Notes: a model not told the origin generated them from the sequence alone. DNA of 64,000 nt from Flavobacterium sp. (GCF_024642105.1 NZ_JAHEBT010000004.1:26831-90830), one strand, 5' to 3'; shown: positions 8,179 to 17,265, numbered from the stretch's first letter. Numbers and translations: made by a program.

Positions 8179-8994
8179 ATGAATTCATTACAAACAACAA
8201 TAGAACAAGCTTGGGAAAACAGAGCTTTATTACAAGAAACGGCTACAACCAATGCTATTAGAGAAGTTATTGCATTATTAGATGCTGGAAAATTACGTGT
8301 TGCTGAACCAAAAGGCGACGAATGGCAAGTAAACGAATGGGTAAAAAAAGCCGTAGTAATGTATTTCCCTATCCAAAAAATGGAAACTTGGGAAGCTGGA
8401 ATTTTTGAGTACCATGACAAAATGGAATTGAAAAGAAACTATGCTGAAAAAGGAGTACGTGTGGTACCAGGAGCTTCTGCTCGTTATGGTTCATACATTT
8501 CTAGTGGCGTTATCATGATGCCAAGTTATGTTAATATTGGTGCTTATGTTGATGAAGGAACTATGGTTGATACTTGGGCGACAGTAGGAAGTTGTGCTCA
8601 AATTGGTAAAGACGTTCACTTAAGTGGTGGTGTTGGGATTGGTGGTGTTTTAGAACCTTTACAAGCTGCTCCAGTAATTATTGAAGATGGTGCTTTTATT
8701 GGTTCTCGTTGTATCGTAGTAGAAGGAGTTCATGTAGGTAAAGAAGCGGTTCTTGGAGCCAATGTATGTTTAACTGCATCAACAAAAATCATCGATGTAA
8801 CTGGTGACGAACCTAGAGAAATGAAAGGATTTGTACCTGCTCGTTCTGTAGTAATTCCAGGAAGTTATACTAAAAAATTCGCAGCTGGTGAATTTCAAGT
8901 GCCTTGTGCTTTAATCATTGGTACTCGCAAACCTTCTACTGATTTGAAAACGTCATTGAACAATGCGTTGAGAGAATACGACGTAGCTGTATAA
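8179..8994 (+). CDS. dapD: 2,3,4,5-tetrahydropyridine-2,6-dicarboxylate N-succinyltransferase
   Basis: 271 residues (E. coli DapD has 274). It transfers succinyl from succinyl-CoA to tetrahydrodipicolinate in the lysine/diaminopimelate pathway, as a cytosolic trimer. An N-terminal helical domain (to about residue 95) is followed by a left-handed beta helix of hexapeptide repeats, with VVPGASARYGSYI, GAYVDEGTMVDTWATVGSCA and GGVGIGGVLEPLQA. The ATG at 8179 was chosen because it follows the promoter. The glycosyltransferase gene begins 12 bases later. Confidence 0.96.
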   Translation: MNSLQTTIEQAWENRALLQETATTNAIREVIALLDAGKLRVAEPKGDEWQVNEWVKKAVVMYFPIQKMETWEAGIFEYHDKMELKRNYAEKGVRVVPGASARYGSYISSGVIMMPSYVNIGAYVDEGTMVDTWATVGSCAQIGKDVHLSGGVGIGGVLEPLQAAPVIIEDGAFIGSRCIVVEGVHVGKEAVLGANVCLTASTKIIDVTGDEPREMKGFVPARSVVIPGSYTKKFAAGEFQVPCALIIGTRKPSTDLKTSLNNALREYDVAV

Positions 8995-9006
8995 TAAAAA
9001 AATCAA

Positions 9007-9984
9007 ATGGTTGATATCTCAATTGTCATTGTAAACTATAAAAGCTGGAACGACCTTAAAGAATGTCTTCAGTCTATCGTTTCTATACATAGTAATCGAT
9101 TTACAATAGAAACAATTGTAATAGACAATCAATCCAATGATGGAAGGATTGAGGATTTTAGAGTACTCTTTCCTTCCATTTTTTTTATAGAGAATTCAGG
9201 CAATAACGGTTTTGCTAATGGATGTAATGTAGGAGCATCAGCTGCAAAAGGAAATTATTTATTCTTTTTAAATCCTGATACCATTATTACGGAGGATGCT
9301 ATTTACGAACTGTGGCACACTGCTAGAACTAATACAAACATAGGAATCGTATGTTGTACTCAAATCAATGAGTCTGACAAAAAATACAATGAAATACGTT
9401 TCTTTCCAAGCCTTACCACTCTATTCGGGCCATTCAGAGCATGGTACAAATGGATAAACAAACGAACTATTGCTATAAATTATAACCCCAAACAACAAAC
9501 TATTTTCCCTGACTGGGCAACAGGGGCTGTGATTTTTATGAGCAGAACGTGGTTTGAAAAAGCAAATGGGTGGACTGAAAAATATTGGCTTTACTTTGAA
9601 GATGTTGATCTTTGCAAAAAGGTAAATAAGTTGGGAGGTAAAATAGCCTTGATACGAAGTACTTTTATCATTCATAAACACGGCGGAGCTTCTAGAATCA
9701 ATATAAAAACAAAAGCTTTGACTAAGACTGAAGTTTTAATTTCGCAACATGTTTATTTTAATGAACATACTAATGGCTTTAAAAATTTTATCATTCAATT
9801 GCTTTTAATTACCTCTACCCTAATAGAAAAAACAGTTCTAGCCATTATAGGAACTATTTTCTTTTTTGTACCAAAATTGAAAGTAAATGTTTTAATTCTA
9901 AGCCATTTAATTCATTACTATTGTAATAGTCTAAAAAACAATACTTGGACTAGTCCTCGTGCGATGGATTATTTAAAAAAATAA
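9007..9984 (+). CDS. Family 2 glycosyltransferase (WbbL-like)
   Basis: 325 residues. A GT-A fold domain at the N-terminus shows ISIVIVNYKSWNDLKECL (4-21), IVIDNQSNDG, NNGFANGCNVGA and the DXD-type NPDT (near 97-100); later WATGAVIFMSRTWFE and YFEDVDLCKK supply the acceptor and base regions. The C-terminal third has a hydrophobic stretch (about 255-290) that could anchor it to the inner membrane. It resembles rhamnosyl/galactosyl transferases of polysaccharide synthesis. It is followed by glf and DUF4422, so a role in a surface glycan is likely; the sugar added is unknown. Confidence 0.87.
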   Translation: MVDISIVIVNYKSWNDLKECLQSIVSIHSNRFTIETIVIDNQSNDGRIEDFRVLFPSIFFIENSGNNGFANGCNVGASAAKGNYLFFLNPDTIITEDAIYELWHTARTNTNIGIVCCTQINESDKKYNEIRFFPSLTTLFGPFRAWYKWINKRTIAINYNPKQQTIFPDWATGAVIFMSRTWFEKANGWTEKYWLYFEDVDLCKKVNKLGGKIALIRSTFIIHKHGGASRINIKTKALTKTEVLISQHVYFNEHTNGFKNFIIQLLLITSTLIEKTVLAIIGTIFFFVPKLKVNVLILSHLIHYYCNSLKNNTWTSPRAMDYLKK

Positions 9985-10013
9985 AAATTACTCATTAGGT
10001 AAATTCACAAATA

Positions 10014-11114
10014 ATGTCACAATACGATTATTTAATAGTTGGCTCTGGACTCTTTGGAGCTGTTTTTGCTCACGAAGCTCAGAAAAAAGGAAAGAAGTGT
10101 TTAGTCATTGATAAAAGAAACCATAAAGGCGGTAATGTATATTGCGAACAGACTGAAGGCATAAATATACATAAATATGGCGCCCATATATTTCATACTA
10201 ATGATAAAGAAATTTGGGATTATGTGAACCAATTTGTTGAATTTAATAGATACACTAACTCTCCTGTTGCTTTCTATAAAAATGAAGTATACAACTTGCC
10301 TTTTAACATGAATACTTTCTACCAATTGTGGGGTGTTAGAACTCCTGAAGAGGCAAAAAACAAAATTGAAGAACAGGTTAAAGCATCTGGAATTACCAAT
10401 CCTAAAAATCTTGAAGAACAAGCTATATCGCTTGTGGGTATGGATATTTATGAAAAGCTAATCAAAGGATACACCGAAAAACAATGGGGTAGAAAAGCAA
10501 CTGAATTACCTGCTTTTATTATCAAACGATTACCTGTTCGATTTACTTACGACAATAATTATTTTAATGACAAATACCAAGGAATACCGATTGGGGGTTA
10601 TAACAAATTAATTGATGGATTATTAGACGGAATTGAAGTTCGACTTAATGTGGACTTTTTTGCCCAACGTGAAGAACTGACCCTATTAGCAGACAAAATA
10701 GTATTTACTGGAAAAATTGATGAATATTATAATAACCAATTTGGCAGCTTAGAATATCGCAGTTTGAAATTTGAAACCAAAACTTTGGATCAAAGTAATT
10801 TTCAAGGAAATGCAGTAGTCAATTACACTGAAAATAAAATTCCTTTTACACGAATCATTGAGCATAAACACTTTGAATTTGGCACTCAAAAGAAAACCGT
10901 AATAACGTATGAATATCCTGACGAATGGAGTTTAGGAAAAGAATCCTATTATCCTGTCAATGATGATAAGAATAACGCAATCTATAATCAGTATAAAAGC
11001 TTATCTGAAAAAGACAACAATGTCATTTTTGGTGGACGATTAGCTGAATACAAATATTATGATATGCATCAAATAATAGCGTCTGCCTTGAAAAAAAGCA
11101 AAGATTCTATATAA
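10014..11114 (+). CDS. glf: UDP-galactopyranose mutase
   Basis: 366 residues (E. coli Glf has 367). A flavoenzyme that interconverts UDP-galactopyranose and UDP-galactofuranose, the donor for galactofuranose in surface glycans. The Rossmann FAD motif is YLIVGSGLFGAVFAHEA (5-21). Other family segments are KYGAHIFHTN, YTEKQWGRKATELP and RIPVR-type KRLPVRFTYDNNYFND. It lies between GT2 and DUF4422 genes on the same strand with gaps of 29 and 11 bases. Confidence 0.95.
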   Translation: MSQYDYLIVGSGLFGAVFAHEAQKKGKKCLVIDKRNHKGGNVYCEQTEGINIHKYGAHIFHTNDKEIWDYVNQFVEFNRYTNSPVAFYKNEVYNLPFNMNTFYQLWGVRTPEEAKNKIEEQVKASGITNPKNLEEQAISLVGMDIYEKLIKGYTEKQWGRKATELPAFIIKRLPVRFTYDNNYFNDKYQGIPIGGYNKLIDGLLDGIEVRLNVDFFAQREELTLLADKIVFTGKIDEYYNNQFGSLEYRSLKFETKTLDQSNFQGNAVVNYTENKIPFTRIIEHKHFEFGTQKKTVITYEYPDEWSLGKESYYPVNDDKNNAIYNQYKSLSEKDNNVIFGGRLAEYKYYDMHQIIASALKKSKDSI

Positions 11115-11125
11115 ATTACACTATT

Positions 11126-11971
11126 ATGAGTACCAAAATTCTAATTTGTACACACAGAGAATTCAATTATATTCCTGACAACTCTTTCTTACCTATTCAT
11201 GTTGGAAAAGAAATCAGTACAATAAATCTACCTTACCAATCGGACAATTCTGGAATAAATATAAGTTCAAAGAACAAAAACTATTGCGAACTTACAGCAT
11301 TGTATTGGGCGTGGAAAAATTTATATGACATAAATACTTTGGGCCTTTGCCATTACAGACGATTTTTTGACTTTTCTGGAAATAAAACCGCAAACGAAAT
11401 AACAGAAATAACGGAGAATTACTTTTCAAATAATTTTCAAAATTACTGTTATAAAGAAAGTCTTTTGGAAGGCTATGATATTATTTTGCCAAATCAACTA
11501 GTTAAAACAAGATCGTTATACAGTCATTATTCCTTATCGCATTTACCACAAGATTTTGATATTTTGGCACAAACCGTTGTTGAGTTATACCCTGAATACG
11601 AAGCAAGTTTTCAAAAAATAATGTTTGAAAACAATTCTTTTTCTCCTTTTAATATGTTCATTGCCAAAAAAGACCTGATTGACAACTATTCCAATTGGTT
11701 ATTTTCAATTTTAGAAAAAGTAGAGGAGCGAATTGAAATTTCTAACAATCCTTATCAAGAAAGAGTATTAGGTTTTATGTCTGAAAGACTACTTAATGTT
11801 TATGTATATCACAATCAGTTGAAAATAAAATACCTCCCAGTACATTTTGTTGCTGACAAATACAAATCAAAGTCTAGGTTAATGAAGAACGTTGTTGAAT
11901 ACAACAATAATATCATTTTTTGGTTTCGCTCTAAGCTTACTAAAAAAAATCACCTAAAATCAATTAAGTAA
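11126..11971 (+). CDS. DUF4422 family protein, probable glycosyltransferase
   Basis: 281 residues. It begins STKILICTHREF and contains YCELTALYWAWKN and the diagnostic GLCHYRRFFDF (about 73-83) of DUF4422, a family found in capsule and O-antigen clusters and thought to be glycosyltransferases. It starts 11 bases after glf, so it could use UDP-galactofuranose; that is an inference from position. The C-terminus is basic (KYKSKSRLMKN, SKLTKKNHLKS), which may help membrane contact. Confidence 0.83.
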   Translation: MSTKILICTHREFNYIPDNSFLPIHVGKEISTINLPYQSDNSGINISSKNKNYCELTALYWAWKNLYDINTLGLCHYRRFFDFSGNKTANEITEITENYFSNNFQNYCYKESLLEGYDIILPNQLVKTRSLYSHYSLSHLPQDFDILAQTVVELYPEYEASFQKIMFENNSFSPFNMFIAKKDLIDNYSNWLFSILEKVEERIEISNNPYQERVLGFMSERLLNVYVYHNQLKIKYLPVHFVADKYKSKSRLMKNVVEYNNNIIFWFRSKLTKKNHLKSIK

Positions 11972-11995
11972 CGTAATCAAATCACCCCCCACTTC

Positions 11996-12547
11996 ATGAA
12001 AAAATTTTTCGTTATCCTAATCTTTTCTAGTTGTATCCATTCAAATGCCCAGACCTTTTTAAAAGGAAATGTATTTACTACATTATTGACGATTCCAAAT
12101 GTAGGTATCGAAACAAGTATTGGTAAGCAATCTACATTTCAATTTGATATTACAGCCTCATTTTGGAAATCAGTTAAAGGCAATCCTAGAGAATTTTATC
12201 TTTTTATACCAGAATACCGCTACCATTTTAAAGAAAAAAATAATGGATTTTACATAGGAGCACATCTAGGAGCAACCATTTTCAATTTCCAAAAATGGAA
12301 TTATTTAAACACTAACAAATACGAAGAAGGATTAGGTTATGTTATGGGAATAACATTGGGCTATAAAGCAAAAATTAATCAAAAAATACATTTAGACTGT
12401 TTTTTAGGAGGTGGCTCGCACCAAGGCTTTTACAAAGGATATTACATTGGTACAAACGAACGATACGAGAGTGCCGTAAAATATAATAAAAGTGGTGAAT
12501 GGCTCCCTTATAGAGGGGGTATTATGCTATCGTATCAACTAAACTAA
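11996..12547 (+). CDS. DUF3575 family outer-membrane-type protein
   Basis: 183 residues with a signal peptide (MKKFFVILIFSSCIHSNAQ, cut after about residue 19). The rest is amphipathic beta-strand sequence with TIPNVGIETSIGK, YLFIPEYRYHF and GFYIGAHLGATIFNFQ, the pattern of DUF3575, a family of small barrel-like outer-membrane proteins in Bacteroidetes. It ends on an aliphatic/aromatic strand (GGIMLSYQLN). The function is unknown. It starts 24 bases after the DUF4422 gene and ends four bases before the YrdC gene. Confidence 0.75.
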   Translation: MKKFFVILIFSSCIHSNAQTFLKGNVFTTLLTIPNVGIETSIGKQSTFQFDITASFWKSVKGNPREFYLFIPEYRYHFKEKNNGFYIGAHLGATIFNFQKWNYLNTNKYEEGLGYVMGITLGYKAKINQKIHLDCFLGGGSHQGFYKGYYIGTNERYESAVKYNKSGEWLPYRGGIMLSYQLN

Positions 12548-12551
12548 AATT

Positions 12552-13121
12552 ATGATGGACATCAATCAAGAAATTTTAAATGCTTTTGAAGTCATAAAAA
12601 ATGGCGGAATCATTCTTTATCCTACTGATACGGTTTGGGGAATTGGCTGTGACGCCACTAACCCAGAAGCGGTGGCGAAAATATACCAACTCAAAAAAAG
12701 AGCCGAAACCCAAAGTATGATTTGCCTCATGAATGGAGAAAAAATGATGTACAATGTCTTTAAGGAAATTCCAGAAGTAGCTTGGCAAATTTTAGATTTA
12801 TCAGAAAATCCAACGACATTAGTACTTGACAATCCAAGAAATGTAGCGCCTAATTTAATTGCACCTGACAAAACCTTAGGAATTCGATTAGTTAAAGAGC
12901 CTTTTTGTTTCAAATTAATGGAGCGCATGAAAAAGCCATTAGTTTCTACCTCGGCCAATATATCGGGACAACCTACTCCAAAATCATTTAAAGAAATTAG
13001 TCCCGAAATTATAAAAGGTGTGGACTATGTTGTAAATTTGGCACACGAAAAAATTGCAGGAAAACCTTCTACAATTATAAAATTGACAAATGATGCTCAG
13101 GTAAAAGTGATTAGGAAGTAA
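12552..13121 (+). CDS. L-threonylcarbamoyladenylate synthase (Sua5/YrdC/TsaC family)
   Basis: 189 residues; makes threonylcarbamoyl-AMP from threonine, bicarbonate and ATP for the t6A37 modification of tRNA. The family signature GGIILYPTDTVWGIGCDA (18-35) is clear, with KRAETQSMICLM and the SANISG motif (LVSTSANISGQP). The length fits the single-domain YrdC/TsaC form without a Sua5 extension. Two ATGs are adjacent (12552 and 12555); either could start. Confidence 0.92.
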   Translation: MMDINQEILNAFEVIKNGGIILYPTDTVWGIGCDATNPEAVAKIYQLKKRAETQSMICLMNGEKMMYNVFKEIPEVAWQILDLSENPTTLVLDNPRNVAPNLIAPDKTLGIRLVKEPFCFKLMERMKKPLVSTSANISGQPTPKSFKEISPEIIKGVDYVVNLAHEKIAGKPSTIIKLTNDAQVKVIRK

Positions 13122-13126
13122 TTAAA

Positions 13127-13571
13127 TTTTACCGCAGATTCGCAGATTAAAATATAATCAATGGAAGATTATTTACATAAAGATAAAACATATCAAATTA
13201 TTGGAATTCTTTTTGAAGTTCACAAGAATTTAGGCAAAGGATTTTCTGAAATTGTATATAAAGACGCCATAGAATTTGAATTTTCCCAACTAAACATTCC
13301 ATTTGAAAGAGAAAAAGAATTTAGTGTTAATTATAAAAACACAATACTAAAACATAAATTTTATGCTGATTTTGTAGTACACAATAAAATAATTTTAGAA
13401 ATAAAAACTGTAGATTGTTTTAATGCAAATCATTATAATCAATGTCTAAACTATTTAAAAATATCTAATAATGAGCTCGCATTACTGGTAAATTTTAATT
13501 CAGTTTCATTAGAATATAAACGAATAGTTAATTCAATTAAATAATAAATCTGCGAATCTGCGGTGGTAAAA
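13127..13571. repeat. Inverted repeat pair bracketing the GxxExxY gene
   Basis: The left arm (13127-13148) is TTTTACC followed by GCAGATTCGCAGATT; the right arm (13547-13571) is its reverse complement, AATCTGCGAATCTGCGGT, then GGTAAAA with a three-base duplication. The left arm begins five bases after the YrdC stop; the right arm ends three bases before the cca start. The arms enclose exactly one gene. Confidence 0.85.
13161..13544 (+). CDS. GxxExxY family protein
   Basis: 127 residues. It carries the name-giving motif GFSEIVY (about residues 28-34) after ILFEVHKNLGKG, and a PD-(D/E)XK-like core: FYADFVVHNKIILEIK (about 72-87), then NQCLNYLKISNNELALLVNF. The family is widespread in Bacteroidetes with unknown function; the core suggests a nuclease-like fold. 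The gene is flanked at both ends by an inverted repeat and splits the YrdC-cca gene pair, which suggests it arrived as a cassette. Confidence 0.88.
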   Translation: MEDYLHKDKTYQIIGILFEVHKNLGKGFSEIVYKDAIEFEFSQLNIPFEREKEFSVNYKNTILKHKFYADFVVHNKIILEIKTVDCFNANHYNQCLNYLKISNNELALLVNFNSVSLEYKRIVNSIK

Positions 13572-13574
13572 AAC

Positions 13575-14996
13575 ATGAATTACAAATCTGCTTTAAATAA
13601 TAGAATTTTCGAAGTTATCGCTAAAGCTTCACAAGAACTTAATGTAGAAAGCTATGTTATTGGTGGATTTGTAAGAGATTTTCTTCTAGGAAGAGATTTT
13701 AAAAAAGACATCGATATTGTTGCTGTAGGTAGCGGAATCGAACTCGCTTTGAAAGTATCTGAATTACTCCCTAAAAAACCAAAAGTTCAGGTTTTTAAAA
13801 CTTATGGAACGGCCATGCTTCGTTTTGAGGATACTGAAATCGAATTTGTAGGCGCACGAAAAGAATCCTACCATTTTGAAAGTCGGAATCCTGTCGTAGA
13901 AAACGGAACTTTAGAAGATGATCAAAACCGTCGTGATTTTACAATAAATGCACTAGCTTTATCCTTAAATACAGATACTTATGGTGATTTAGTTGATCCA
14001 TTTAATGGTGTATTGGATTTAGAAAACAAAACTATAAAAACACCTCTTGATCCAGACATTACCTACTCTGACGATCCATTGAGAATGATGCGTGCTATTC
14101 GTTTTGCAACCCAATTGGGTTTTGAAATTGAAAACAATTCTTTGGCTTCTATTACTAAAAATGCCGAACGTATCACTATTATTTCTGGCGAACGAATTGT
14201 AGATGAATTGAATAAAATCTTATCTACCGAAAAACCTTCTATTGGATTTTTATTATTGTACAAAACAGGACTTTTGGATATTATTTTACCTGAACTGACT
14301 GCTTTGAATCAGGTAGAAGAAATAGAAGGTCATACGCACAAAAACAACTTTTATCATACACTAGAGGTGGTGGATAATATTTGTCCCAATACCGATGATG
14401 TATGGTTACGTTGGTCTGCTTTATTACATGATATTGGCAAAGCACCTACCAAACGTTTCAACAAAAAACAAGGTTGGACTTTTCACGGACATGAATTTTT
14501 AGGCGGAAAAATGGTTAAAAGAATCTTCGAACGCTTGCACATGCCGTTGAACCAAAAAATGAAATTTGTTCAAAAAATGGTCATGATGAGTTCCCGACCA
14601 ATTGTATTGGCAGAAGAGATTGTAACCGATTCAGCAGTGCGAAGATTAGTCTTTGATGCAGGTGAAGATGTCGATAATTTAATGACCCTTTGCGAAGCCG
14701 ATATCACTACTAAAAATCCAGCTAAATTCAAAAAATACCACAATAATTTTGATATTGTTCGAAAGAAAATTATTGAAGTAGAAGCTCGAGATCACGTTCG
14801 GAATTTTCAACCTCCTATTTCTGGTGAAGAGATTATGGCTATTTTTGATTTGAAACCGTCTCGTGAAATTGGGGTATTGAAAGAAGCGGTAAAAGAAGCT
14901 ATTTTGGAAGGAGAAATCCCAAATGAATACCAAGCCGCTTATGATTTCGTTTTGAAAAGAGCTGAAAAATTAGGATTAAGTAAAGTTGCAAAGTAG
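13575..14996 (+). CDS. cca: CCA tRNA nucleotidyltransferase / poly(A) polymerase family with HD domain
   Basis: 473 residues. It adds or repairs the 3' CCA of tRNAs. The N-terminal nucleotidyltransferase domain shows [14 protein letters not shown] (27-40) and the metal-binding DID (45-47), then [11 protein letters not shown]; the neck contains [17 protein letters not shown]. An HD domain follows with [13 protein letters not shown] and FHGHEFLGG. The ATG at 13575 was chosen because an upstream in-frame GTG lies inside the inverted repeat. The 3' end of the gene overlaps a repeat-like sequence leading to the next small gene. Confidence 0.93.
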   Translation: MNYKSALNNRIFEVIAKASQELNVESYVIGGFVRDFLLGRDFKKDIDIVAVGSGIELALKVSELLPKKPKVQVFKTYGTAMLRFEDTEIEFVGARKESYHFESRNPVVENGTLEDDQNRRDFTINALALSLNTDTYGDLVDPFNGVLDLENKTIKTPLDPDITYSDDPLRMMRAIRFATQLGFEIENNSLASITKNAERITIISGERIVDELNKILSTEKPSIGFLLLYKTGLLDIILPELTALNQVEEIEGHTHKNNFYHTLEVVDNICPNTDDVWLRWSALLHDIGKAPTKRFNKKQGWTFHGHEFLGGKMVKRIFERLHMPLNQKMKFVQKMVMMSSRPIVLAEEIVTDSAVRRLVFDAGEDVDNLMTLCEADITTKNPAKFKKYHNNFDIVRKKIIEVEARDHVRNFQPPISGEEIMAIFDLKPSREIGVLKEAVKEAILEGEIPNEYQAAYDFVLKRAEKLGLSKVAK

Positions 14997-15421
14997 CAAA
15001 GTTACTGAGTTAAATAGTGTTATTTTGATAAACTAATACAATGAAGACATTTAGAGACCTACTTATTTGGCAGAAAGCTATGGCTTTAGTTACAAATTGC
15101 TATACTATATCAGCTGATTTTCCTAATAATGAACAATTTGGACTAACTTCTCAAATTAGAAGATGTTCAATCTCAATTCCAAGTAATATTTCAGAGGGAT
15201 TTGGAAGAGGAACTAATAAAGATTATTACAGATTTTTAACCATTTCTTTGGGTTCTCTTTTCGAATTTCAAACACAAATAGAAATTGCGTATAATTTAAA
15301 ATACATTTCTTTAGAAAAGTTCAATAAACTTTATGAGGATAGTCGAGAACTTGAGAGAATGTTAACTTCTTTTATGAACAAAATAAAAGATACTTTGTAA
15401 CCTTGAAACTCAGTTACTTTG
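14997..15421. repeat. Inverted repeat pair bracketing the four-helix bundle gene
   Basis: CAAAGTTACTGAGTT (14997-15011, directly after the cca stop) and AACTCAGTTACTTTG (15407-15421) are inverted copies with one difference in 15. On the left the related string GTTGCAAAGTAG extends into the last codons of cca. The pair encloses only the four-helix bundle gene, whose stop is six bases from the right arm. Confidence 0.75.
15041..15400 (+). CDS. Four-helix bundle protein (S23/IVP family)
   Basis: 119 residues, starting MKTFRDLLIWQKAMALV, with QIRRCSISIPSNISEGFGRG (about 43-62) and the FLTISLGSLFEFQTQIEIA helix, the standard pattern of the family first found in 23S rRNA intervening sequences. Structures form a toroidal pentamer of four-helix bundles. 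The function is unknown. It is enclosed by a short inverted repeat between cca and ctaA, which suggests a mobile or hitchhiking gene. Confidence 0.92.
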   Translation: MKTFRDLLIWQKAMALVTNCYTISADFPNNEQFGLTSQIRRCSISIPSNISEGFGRGTNKDYYRFLTISLGSLFEFQTQIEIAYNLKYISLEKFNKLYEDSRELERMLTSFMNKIKDTL

Positions 15422-15437
15422 AAACTTAAATAAAAAA

Positions 15438-16466
15438 ATGAAAAAATATTTTCTACCCTCCGCAAAAGCAGCTTTAGTTTTAGTCTATCTAGTAATCGTT
15501 GCTGGAGCTTTAGTTCGAATGACAGGTTCGGGTATGGGTTGCCCAGATTGGCCGAAATGCTTTGGATACTACATCCCTCCTACTGAAGAGAAAGAACTGC
15601 TTTACACAATTGGAAAAGAATATTCAAAAGGACAAGTTATAATTAAAGATGAAGCACTTTTAGTTGCCAAAGACCATTTTGTAGCTCCCACAAATTTTGA
15701 AAATACACACTGGGAAAAATATACCAAACATGATTATGCCATTTTCAATCCATTCCATACTTGGGTAGAATATATCAATCGATTAGTTGGTGCATTAGCT
15801 GGTATTGCTTGTATCATTGCGCTTTTTTTCTCTTTAGGATATTGGAAAGAAAATAAAAAATTATTTTTCTATAGTTTACTCATTTGTTTTTTAATGGGAT
15901 TTCAAGCTTGGTTAGGAAAAACAGTGGTAGACTCAGTATTAAATCCTTATAAAATAACAACACACATGCTGGCAGCCTTACTTATAGTTGCTGTTCAATT
16001 GTCTGTTATTTATTCTGTTCAAGAAAAACAAAAAACAAAATCATTGGATGCTGAATTCAAATGGGTTTTAATTGCAGCATTAGGTTTAACCATAATACAA
16101 ATCATTTTTGGAACTCAAGTTCGAGAATCAGTTGATACAATTGTAGAAGCAGGTTTACCTAAAGAAGTTTGGTTGCAAAACCCTAAAGGAGGTTTCTACA
16201 CCCACCGAAGTTTTTCAATCATAATTGTTTGTGCCAATTCCTTTTTGTTTTGGAGAAATAGAAAACTAGATTTAGGTTTTACTAAAATGAATGGGGTAAT
16301 TGCTATAATCTGTATTGAAATTCTTTCTGGAATTGCGATGTATTATTTTAATTTCCCATTTGGATCTCAAACGATTCATATCGTAATGGCTACCCTTCTA
16401 TTTGGCTTACAATTCTATTTAGTTTTGGAAAACTTCAAAAAAATAAACAATAATACCCGACTATAA
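15438..16466 (+). CDS. ctaA: Heme A synthase (COX15/CtaA family)
   Basis: 342 residues with about eight membrane helices. It converts heme O to heme A for aa3-type oxidases. Family features are GALVRMTGSGMGCPDWPKCFG (quoted as GALVRMTGSGMG plus the Cys pair C35 and C41), FHTWVEYINRLVG with His107 and Glu111, THMLAAL, YTHRSF and QTIHIVMATLL, giving the heme-binding His residues. The extracytoplasmic loop at about 50-100 is long, as in Bacteroidetes. It implies an aa3-type oxidase elsewhere, beside the cbb3 oxidase at the start of the window. Confidence 0.93.
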   Translation: MKKYFLPSAKAALVLVYLVIVAGALVRMTGSGMGCPDWPKCFGYYIPPTEEKELLYTIGKEYSKGQVIIKDEALLVAKDHFVAPTNFENTHWEKYTKHDYAIFNPFHTWVEYINRLVGALAGIACIIALFFSLGYWKENKKLFFYSLLICFLMGFQAWLGKTVVDSVLNPYKITTHMLAALLIVAVQLSVIYSVQEKQKTKSLDAEFKWVLIAALGLTIIQIIFGTQVRESVDTIVEAGLPKEVWLQNPKGGFYTHRSFSIIIVCANSFLFWRNRKLDLGFTKMNGVIAIICIEILSGIAMYYFNFPFGSQTIHIVMATLLFGLQFYLVLENFKKINNNTRL

Positions 16467-16494
16467 TGTCACAATATCGTCTTAAACATAATAA

Positions 16495-17265
16495 ATGTCT
16501 AAACTGGCCGCACAAGATAAATTTTTAGATTTATCCGATTATGGAAGACCTTTTGGAAAATTGCTTGCCAATAACTTAAAAAACACCCGCTTTACTCCCA
16601 TACATGTTACTTTATTGTTTGGGATTGCTGGACTAATCGCGATTTATTGTATTTTTAACGGAAGCTATGTATGGGCAGGTTTTTTCATTGTACTAAAATC
16701 AGGAATTGATGCTGCTGATGGCGAGTTGGCTCGTTTAAAAAACACGCCTTCTTATGTAGGCAGGTACCTTGATAGTGTGTTTGACATTGTTTTAAATTTT
16801 CTATTTTTAATAACAATTTGTTATGTTTCTCGAACTTCGTTTTGGCTTACTTTAATCGCATTTTTTTGCATTCAATTGCAAGGCACACTATACAATTATT
16901 ACTATGTCATTTTGAGAAATAAGTCTATTGGAGGGGATACTACCAGCAAGGTTTTTGAATACAAAACACCTAGAGCTTTGCCAGGAGAAACTCAATATTC
17001 AGTCAATATTCTATTTAAAATTTACACCATCGTGTATGGTGGTTTTGATAAAATCATACATACTTTAGATAGCGATGCTTACCGAGTTAAAACATTCCCT
17101 AACTGGTTCATGACACTGGTTTCCTTGTATGGTTTAGGATTCCAATTACTGATTATTGCCGTGCTTTTACCTTTGGGACAAATAGAATGGATCATTCCAT
17201 TTTTTATAGCGTATTCAGTTCTGATACTTATTTTGATTGGGATTCGAAAAACCTATTTCAACTAA
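16495..17265 (+). CDS. CDP-alcohol phosphatidyltransferase family protein
   Basis: 256 residues with about six membrane helices. The complete catalytic motif DX2DGX2ARX8GX3DX3D is present at D72, D75, G76, A79, R80, G89, D93 and D97. Such enzymes join a CDP-linked alcohol to a second alcohol in phospholipid or phosphodiester synthesis at the inner membrane. The substrate is not clear: the long middle loop (about 145-175) differs from PgsA and PssA. It starts 28 bases after ctaA. Confidence 0.9.
   Translation: MSKLAAQDKFLDLSDYGRPFGKLLANNLKNTRFTPIHVTLLFGIAGLIAIYCIFNGSYVWAGFFIVLKSGIDAADGELARLKNTPSYVGRYLDSVFDIVLNFLFLITICYVSRTSFWLTLIAFFCIQLQGTLYNYYYVILRNKSIGGDTTSKVFEYKTPRALPGETQYSVNILFKIYTIVYGGFDKIIHTLDSDAYRVKTFPNWFMTLVSLYGLGFQLLIIAVLLPLGQIEWIIPFFIAYSVLILILIGIRKTYFN

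Noticed and set aside
13563..13574. GTG start four codons upstream of cca
   Set aside because: It lies in the inverted-repeat arm; the ATG at 13575 gives a normal Cca start.
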